Origin: Cryptomeria japonica
Lineage: Eukaryota; Streptophyta; Pinopsida; Cupressales; Cupressaceae
Direction: 5' to 3'
Assembly: GCF_030272615.1 (NCBI RefSeq)
Contig: NC_081410.1
Span: 253,131,533 to 253,195,532, forward strand
DNA length: 64,000 nt
Shown here: piece after piece, positions 57,149 to 64,000 of the stretch
How the letters are laid out: each line of letters starts with the position of its first letter
How positions within the stretch are numbered: the first letter of the stretch is position 1
Notes under the pieces: model-generated
Databases searched by the model: none
What the model was told of the DNA's origin: nothing
What the model saw: the letters and a program-made list of their open reading frames with translations, nothing else
Translations under genes and position numbers: made by a program

Positions 57149-58879
57149 TGTTAGCACCCCTCTATTTTTCAAACTTAAAATGCCAACTTTCATTTTATTA
57201 GTGGTCTTCTTTATTGGTTATGCCTTCATCAATAAAACTTTAAAGGTTCTTGAGTTCTAATTTGACCTGATTCCACAATTCCAAAGGAGGAGGAGTTATC
57301 TATTGAGTGATCGGGCAATAATAAAAAAATCTACAGTATTCAAAATGCCCAATTCTTCCTGATGACCAATACTCCATTAGAGGATGATGTTGGGGTATCA
57401 AAGAATTTAAAATCTCTTGTTACATGCTCCACAAGATCCCAAGTCAACCAGTTGTCATACATTACACGACTCCCAAGGAACATGATGAATGGAAATTTGC
57501 AAGAACCCTCTTTAATGGTTGATTAAATGGCTAAAGGCATGTAAAGGTGACAACATGAGTCACAACATTCAATATTGTCATGTTTTGCAGATGAAATTTA
57601 ATGTACCACCCTTTGATCTATCTAAAGTAAGGCACACTATTATTGATAAAGAATTTCCTTTGTCAAAATGCTTTTGCCTTGTGATAGCCAATTGTCGGTT
57701 GTTGATCCTGATTTAAATTAGCTAGATAGCGAACAAGGGAATATTATCCAAGGGTTGCATGTCCTTGCATGCAAACAACAGATTGATTTTGTATAATATA
57801 GAAAGACAATCACCTTATTAGGTAAAATTGTGGAACAAGCCGGAAATCACGAACAATGGTTACAAGAAGAAATAATTGCAAGAAGAAACCCTATTAATTA
57901 TCTTTTCAAACAAAAACAAAGATGGTGCTCAAAGGGAAATCTCCAGTGATACAACCTAATGTTGAGCATATGCATGAGGACATCCTCTTTGATTTGACCG
58001 ACTTTGCTCGAGAATACATTCAAAATGAAGAGAAATTTACAGCTATTCTTTGGGTACTAATTGAAGAAGAGACAAAGGTTGAGATGACTGAAATCAAATT
58101 ATGGGCAGGAATCCAATACCTGATGAGGAAGTAGAAAATTAGGATTATTATGGTATGGGTTTAGTGTTAAAGATACTTTTTTATGAGTTTTTCTTTGTTT
58201 AGGGTAATTTTTGAAATGATCATTTTCAAGATCGTTACCTTCCCAGAAACTGATACTTTGAAACTGCAAATGGATGCTAGTTATAAAAAGGGGTTTTAGA
58301 TAATAGAGTTGGGGGGGGGGGGGGGGGGGGGGGAGGGGGACTAATCTTTTCATGCAATCTTGTTGTACAAAGAGATGAGTCTGTGAACTCATGTTTTGAC
58401 AACAAAGAAATAAAAAAGATATTTTTAAATCTTTGAAATTTTTCTTAATATTTTCTTTAAATTGCAATGGAATGTGTTTTTTGTGGTTACTCTTCAATGC
58501 CATTCTGATACAATTAGTTGTATACGTATTTAATTCTGAAGCTTTGAATTCAGATTAAATCATTTATTGAAAAGAGTTTGTTGTTCTTTCCTAGATATCA
58601 TCTGTGGATGTGGGATAAGTAAACTTTGTGTTATTTATCTACATTCACTTCATTTTGAGTTTAATCTTTCACATCTACTTTCATGGTTATGGGCAAGTGC
58701 CAATTTACCTTTTCTTCTTTCTGGTGAAAAGCATACCCTATTTTCATTCATTGCATATCTTTGTAAAATAAGCAGATAGTACTTGCAAATACCATTGCAA
58801 ATGACTCAATAGTTGGTCAGAATGTCATTGATATGGGCAAGAGATTATAAAACTAAAATGACAAATCTGTTAACTAACA
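57149..58879 (+). repeat. Element G 5' LTR
   Basis: 1,731 bp. Contains a G-run of about 25 (58311-58334) and coding-like traces: MSHNIQYCHVLQMKFNVPPF (57555-57710) and KGKSPVIQPNVEHMHEDILF (57922-58134). Both traces recur with substitutions in the 3' LTR. Confidence 0.85.
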
Positions 58880-58903
58880 TATTTTTTGGTGACTCTGCTG
58901 GGG

Positions 58904-59829
58904 AGAGAAAGACCAGTACTTACCTGTTTTGGAGATAAAATAGTACCTTACAATAAATGAAGGTTGGCGACTCTGTTAAATCAAGATATCTTAGAAAAAT
59001 GGTTCGATGCCAGGACAAGCAAGAAAGTCAGTTCAAATCAAGAAAGAGATCTACACCAATGATTGAAGAAATAATTGCTACAAATGACCAAGTACTTCAA
59101 TATTTTTGAATATTTTCAAGGAAAGTATTTGTGAAGCTGAAAAGAGAGGGTTGAATCCCCACAAAGATCACAAATCTACATTATTGCTAAAAAGTGTGCT
59201 TTAGAGATATTTTTAACTCAAGAATCTTGAAAGAGAGATTCATCAATTGTAGACTCCGATAAAAGGATTAAAATCGTTGGAAGAAGATAAAGAATCGATA
59301 TCTTATAACTCTCAGTTCTTGGTGATCGGAATCTTGTGCAAACATTAGTGGAACCATCAATGCCTTGGGGTCACAATCAACAACATAATTAATTCTTGCA
59401 CCAAGCTGAAAATGAGGAACTTGAATCTTTTCCATCATGCATGCAGACAAAGAAAAGAGAACAATCATTAATTTCTCCTGAAGAAAATGAGTTACCAGAT
59501 GAAAACAAGTCTATCTTTGTTTCAAGTTGGTTCTTGAAATGTTTAAAAGATAAATATTGGTGTGGAGTTGAGGATGAAAATATTGAAAGATGTATAAATG
59601 TGTCACTATTTGAATCTTTTAATAAAAGGTTTGAAGAAGAGAAAATATCAGAAAAATAAATGCATGCATGTAAAAGTAATCTGGTTGAATTGGTTAAAGA
59701 TGGAAACAACTTGTATTCATCATCTTCTTGTACTCTGAATGAAGATTTTGTTTATGCAAAGGGAGAGGATGTGGTTTCTATTAAATTTGACCCCATGATA
59801 GTAGAAATCAATATTCAAAAGCACAATCA
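58904..59829 (+). other. Element G internal region with a short ORF
   Basis: About 930 bp. A frame at 59396-59659, continuing after one stop to about 59832, encodes an acidic, helical peptide (PEENELPDENKSIFVSSWFL; FVYAKGEDVVSIKFDPMIVE). It could be a residue of a gag or protease region; not recognised. A purine tract before the 3' LTR is not obvious. Confidence 0.4.
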
Positions 59830-61499
59830 TTAAACTTAAAACACCCGCTTTCATTTTATTAGTGGTCTTCTTTATCGGCTATGCCTTCATCAATAAAACT
59901 TTAGAGGTGCTTGAGTTCTAATTTGACTTGATGTCGTGATTCCAAAGGAGTAGTCATTATCTAGGGTGATCAGACATTAATAGAAAAATCTACACTATTC
60001 AAAATGCCTGATTATTCCCAATGACTGATACTCCATTAGAGGATGATGTTGGGTATCGAAGAATTCAAAATCTCTTGTTGCGTGCTCCACAAGCTCCTAG
60101 GTCAATTGGTTGTCATACATTACATGGCTCCCAAGGAAAAAATTAAATGAAGATTTGCAAGTACCCTCTTTAATGGTTGATTAAATAGCTAAAGGCACTT
60201 AAAGGTGGCAACATGAGTCACAACATTCGATATTGTCACTTTTTGCAGATGAAATTTAATGCACCACCCTTTGAGCTAGCCAAAGTAATGCATGCTATCA
60301 TTGATAATGAATTTCCTTTGTCAGAATGGTTTTGCCTTGTGATAACCAATTGGGAATATTATCCAAGGGATTTATGCCCTTGCATGGAAACAAAAAATTG
60401 ATTTTGCAGAATATAGAAAGAAAATCACCTTATTAGGTAAAATTGTGGAATGGGCCAAAAATCACGAACAATAGTTACAAGAAGAAATAATTGCAAAATG
60501 AAACCCTAGTAATTAGCTTTTCAAATGACAAGGAAGATGGTGCTCAAAGGGAAATCTCTAGTGATACAACCTAATGTGGAGCATATGCATGAGGACATCC
60601 TCTTCGATTTGATCAACTTTGCTTGAGAATACATTCAAAATGAAGAGGAATTTGTGGCGATTCTTTGGGTATTGATTGAAGAAGAGACAAAGAACGAGAT
60701 GATTGAAAATCAGAATGTAGGTAGGAATCCAATGCCTGATGAAGAAGTAGAAAATTAGGATTATTTATGATATGGGTTTAGTGTTAAAAATGCTTTTTGA
60801 TGAGTTTTGCTTTGTTTAGGGTAATTTTTGAAATAGTCATTTTCAAGACTATTACCTTCCCATAAACCGTTACTTTGAAACTGCAAATGGATGCTAGTTA
60901 TAAAAAGGGGTTTTAGCTAATAGAGTTGGAGGGGGGGGGGGGAACTGATCTTTTCATGTAGTCTTGTTGTATAGAGAGACAAGTCTTTGAACTCTTGTTT
61001 TAACAATGAAGAAACAAAGAAGATATGTTTAAGTGTTTGAATTTCTTAATGCTTTCTTTAAATTGCAGTGAGTTGTGTTTCTTTGTGGTTACTCTTCAAT
61101 GTCATTCTGGTATAATGAGTCGTAGACGTACTTAATTTTAAAGATTTGAACTTAGATTAAATCATTTATTTTAAAGAGTCTCCTATTCTTTCCCAGATAA
61201 TATATGTGGGTGTGAGATAAGTAAACTTTGTGTTATTTATCTATATTCACTTATTTTTTAGTTTAATATTTTGCATCCTTTCATGGTTATGGGTAGGTAT
61301 CAGTTTACCTTTTATGATTTCTAGTGAAAATCATACCCTCTTTTCATTCATTGCATATCTTTCGAAGGTAGTTGCACCTTGTAAAATAAGCTCAGAGAGT
61401 ACATGCAAATACCATTGCAAGTGACTCAACTATTGGTTAGATTGTCGTTGATAAGGGAAAGAGAGTATAAAACTGAAATGACAAATCTATTAACTAACA
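59830..61499 (+). repeat. Element G 3' LTR
   Basis: Matches 57165-58879 from TAAACTTAAAA onward. It has a shorter G-run (60930-60942) at the same place and the same coding-like traces (60210-60400, 60538-60760). Confidence 0.82.
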
Positions 61500-61504
61500 C
61501 ATCA

Positions 61505-62045
61505 TAATACACATCATGAATAATAACCCCATGGGGTTTCCTTCGTAGAAATTTGGCCTTATTTGGTGGGGATCCATCACCTATTGATTTTCCATATTTT
61601 TTTCCAAAGTTATCTAAATACAAATCAATTTTCTTTATTTCATTAGTTTCTTCATAAAAAAATTTAGGCAAATTAGGGGCCCTTTTCTTCCTTTCTTCTT
61701 CTAGTCTCATTAGAACATGCCACTTCTTTCTTCTTTTCATAATGTCTTGAAATGATACACAATTTCTAATCATATCTTTTTGTGTCAATGCCTCATGTAA
61801 ATTTTTTTAACAAAATAACCAATATGACATTCTTGATCAAACACACTCTCCTGTCCAGATTTCAAAGAGTATTTTGTCTTTAGATATCCTTGCAATATTT
61901 CCAACATATTTGATCCAATATAAGTCTGCACATTTGGTGAAATGGGGCAAGAACGCCCCCTTCTCTCTTTTCTCTATCACTTCCCTCTCAAGCCATAACA
62001 TTTTCAACATAAATTCCAAGAATGCAAGCCTATTTGTGATAGTTC
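61505..62045 (-). pseudogene. Unknown ORF F, N-terminal part
   Basis: On minus from the J border: TITNRLAFLEFMLKMLWLER, then EVIEKREKGAFLPHFTKCAD and YWIKYVGNIARISKDKILFE. A frameshift near the A-run at 61801-61810 leads into LTQKDMIRNCVSFQDIMKRR, LDNFGKKYGKSIGDGSPPNK and FLRRKPHGVIIHDVYYD up to the G insertion. The start of the protein is missing, probably displaced by J. No domain is recognised. Confidence 0.55.
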
Positions 62046-63550
62046 TGATACTTAATATAAGTACAGATCCAATAGCCAACAAGATGAGAGGGGGGGGTGA
62101 ATCATACAAACTTAATCATCCATAAAAACATCAGATTCAACCTCGGTAATATATATATCAGTCATATAACCAAAATTGTCAAACATGCAAACTCAAAAGC
62201 ATATGAACAATATAAACCTCATAACACCAGATTTAACGTGGAAACCCAAATAGGGAAAAACCACTATGGGATTTCGGACCCACTAAGTAATATACTCTTC
62301 TAGAGTATGCTCGATTAAAAGAAAATCCTGTTAAATATTACAAACACATTGCTAGATGTGACCCCGTTAAGGGATTTCCCTTAGATCTGTTAGGATCTTC
62401 ACTTTGTTAGAAGTGACCTTGTCAAAGGATTTCAAACACTCAATCAGAATGTCACCTTGCTAGAGGATTTTACAAATAAGACTGTTAAGTCCACTCGGTT
62501 AAGAGATTTTCTGCTACTTCTCAAAATAACAGTAATAAAGATATGTCTGCAACTTCACGTCTAAAAATGCTAAAGCAGATTCCTATTTGTTTAATACAAT
62601 CTAGACATAGAACTAATCTTGTCTATCTGTTAGGCTCTATACTCTATTATCAAAATAGGTCTTCAAGCTTCTGTGCTTGGTAGTCACTATGCAGCATCCC
62701 TATGCATACACTTGCCCGCATACATTGTTTATCAACAGTTTCCTATTTATAAACAATCTTCTAACCGCTTAATCTCATTGATCACATTTCCCATGATCAA
62801 TCATAGCCATCAGATCTTCAATCTTGTCCAAGTTCAATGTATTCTTTGATCTGAAAACATTTTACCCTGCCTTGGAACTTGCATTTTCACCTTGGAACTT
62901 GTGTTAGGGTATTACGGTTCAATCTGAGTTGTAGATCTTCCTGGTGATCTTTCTTTACCATAGATTCTTTAACAATCTTCATATACGACTTACCAATCAT
63001 TTAATTCACTCTAGCTCATCAGATTCTTTCATTAAATATCACATGTAAACATTTAATGCATTCTGTTATAGCTCGGTTGTAACTCGGTAAATGCTAAACT
63101 TCACTCGATAGACATTATGCCTTCATTAACTGATAGCGATAACCTTAGGGTTTACCGACTACGTTCATTGCCTGATAGCATAGTATAGTATTAACCTTTA
63201 CATTTTACATCATATGTATGATGTTAAAACAATCTAAAACATCATGATCCCATCATTGTCTGACTCGGTAGTAGTTGCCCATTGAATACCTTATTCATCC
63301 CTTTATTCATCATATTCTTTCCTGTATCTTTTACCGACTTCTTTATAATCTTCATATCATACTTCTCGAGATATGACAACATCATACTGAATTAGAAAAT
63401 CAATTTCTTGACATCAATGACAAAATAATAATATCAAGATAGTAAAATATCTTTAATCAATTATGTCCATAATCAACAACAACCTTCTCAATATCCTTAT
63501 TGAAATGCCAACAATCTTTCATTGTCTGTTATAATGCAATATTGCCAACA
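62046..63550 (-). repeat. LTR of Sirevirus-like element J (internal end not proven)
   Basis: On minus it starts TGTTGGCAATATTGC at 63550, preceded by a purine tract (ATGACAAAGGGGGAGAT, 63551-63567), so it is a 3' LTR. It shares with element H the GAGGGGGGGGTGAATCA block (62088-62104) and the GTGGAAACCCAAATAGGGAA block. Its low-coordinate end near 62046 is inferred from where ORF F begins; no TSD can be checked. Confidence 0.7.
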
Positions 63551-64000
63551 ATCTCCCCCTTTGTCATTGATGGCAAAACCTATTGATTTGACCCTTAAAA
63601 GATTCGGATTGTTGTGATTCTAAAATGCTGAAATGCTTTCCCCCATACATTAGACTTGTCTTGTTTTCTTAGTCTTTATTTCAATCTGTAGTCTTCTCTT
63701 AGTCTTCTCCCATATATTAGTCTTCTCCCCCTTTGGTAGGTCTTCTCCCCCTTTGGTAGGTCTTCTCCCCCTTGACAACAATGCCAAAAAGTAAAGAACT
63801 AAAACATAATTTCTTTCTATAAGAAGTTATTTCCTACTGTTGTATATCAACTGAGTCTCGGTCAAAGCATTTGTCTTCAATTCCTATTTCATGTTTATTG
63901 TTTCCTGCACACCTTTAGAAAACCTCCTAAAGTGTGTAAATCAGCATCAACTCCTAAAAGGTATTCTGTAGAGTCATCGAATTGATGCTTTCACCGAACT
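63551..64000 (-). mobile_element. Element J internal 3' end, truncated by the window
   Basis: Purine tract at 63551-63567, followed by non-coding text. Three copies of TTGGTAGGTCTTCTCCCCCT lie at about 63715-63772. Broken frames read no recognised protein. Confidence 0.6.

Larger units (their letters stand above)
57149..61499 (+). mobile_element. Element G: short non-autonomous LTR element with long LTRs, + strand
   Basis: LTRs are 57149-58879 and about 59830-61499 (about 1.7 kb each), and the internal region is only about 950 bp. The primer site TTTGGTGACTCTGCTGGGG (58885-58903) directly follows the 5' LTR. It resembles the TTTGGCGACTC-type site of Ogre/Tat elements. The LTRs are clearly diverged, with many substitutions, and the first 25 bp of the 3' LTR are unrecognisable. 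There are no pol genes. It is of large-LTR, small-interior (LARD/TRIM-like) build. Confidence 0.82.

Noticed and set aside
58311-58334. G-run of about 25 as a deliberate G-quadruplex element
   Set aside because: A shorter run is present in the sister LTR, so it is partly real, but homopolymer length is prone to sequencing and slippage error. I draw no function from it.
62030-62060. Primer-site-like AAGTATCAGAAC (minus) beside LTR J, which would make it a 5' LTR
   Set aside because: The match to TGGTATCAGAGC is poor. The LTR has a good purine tract on its other side, and the sequence below reads as ORF F, so a 3' LTR is more likely. Not fully excluded.

Overview
This window is nuclear DNA of a seed plant with a large, repeat-packed genome. 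No intact host gene, tRNA, rRNA or CRISPR array was recognised. A gymnosperm, probably a conifer, is my best inference. The reasons are long decayed LTR retrotransposons nested inside each other, Tat-type Ty3/gypsy and Sirevirus-type Ty1/copia elements, and a nuclear copy of plastid DNA (ycf3-psaA) whose residues look gymnosperm-like. The species cannot be fixed from the sequence.

Left block (1 to about 33 kb). This is a four-deep nest, established from 5-bp target-site duplications (TSDs). Element A is a Tat-like Ty3/gypsy element on +, with its 5' part missing or off-window. Its integrase C-terminus is at 2776-3138, an antisense plant-mobile-domain (PMD) remnant is at 28590-30549, and its 3' LTR starts at 31909. 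Element B is Ty1/copia on + (4044-27476, TSD GAGGA) and sits inside A. Element C is a pol-less element on - (4144-21395, TSD GTAGG) inserted in B's 5' LTR. Element D carries gag and protease only, on + (9513-17275, TSD GGTTG), and splits C's ORF in frame.

Middle block (33.7-45.3 kb). Element E is a Tat-type element on - (33748-45329, TSD CATGG). It has a G-patch remnant, RT, two RNase H domains, integrase and an antisense PMD remnant. Its gag/protease region is replaced by a second truncated LTR copy. A plastid insertion of about 2.24 kb (40494-42732) interrupts RT.

Right block (45.3-64 kb). A decayed unknown ORF F, on -, runs in three pieces from about 62.0 to 47.9 kb. It is cut by element G (57149-61499, +, TSD CATCA) and by element H (48145-55733, -, TSD TGGTC). 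H is a Sirevirus-like element with gag but no pol, carrying instead an unknown ORF of about 1,100 codons. H's gag is cut in frame by a solo LTR I (53459-54419, TSD ATTTG) whose family matches A's LTR. The window ends inside another Sirevirus-like element, J, of which only the LTR from about 62046 is seen.

The genes do not form a cellular pathway. They are parasites and hyper-parasites: complete-type elements (B, E and probably A) alongside pol-less ones (C, D, G, H) that would need enzymes supplied in trans. The most unusual items are the pol-less element H with its large unknown ORF, the C/D pair that shares a primer-binding site, and the plastid insertion in E.
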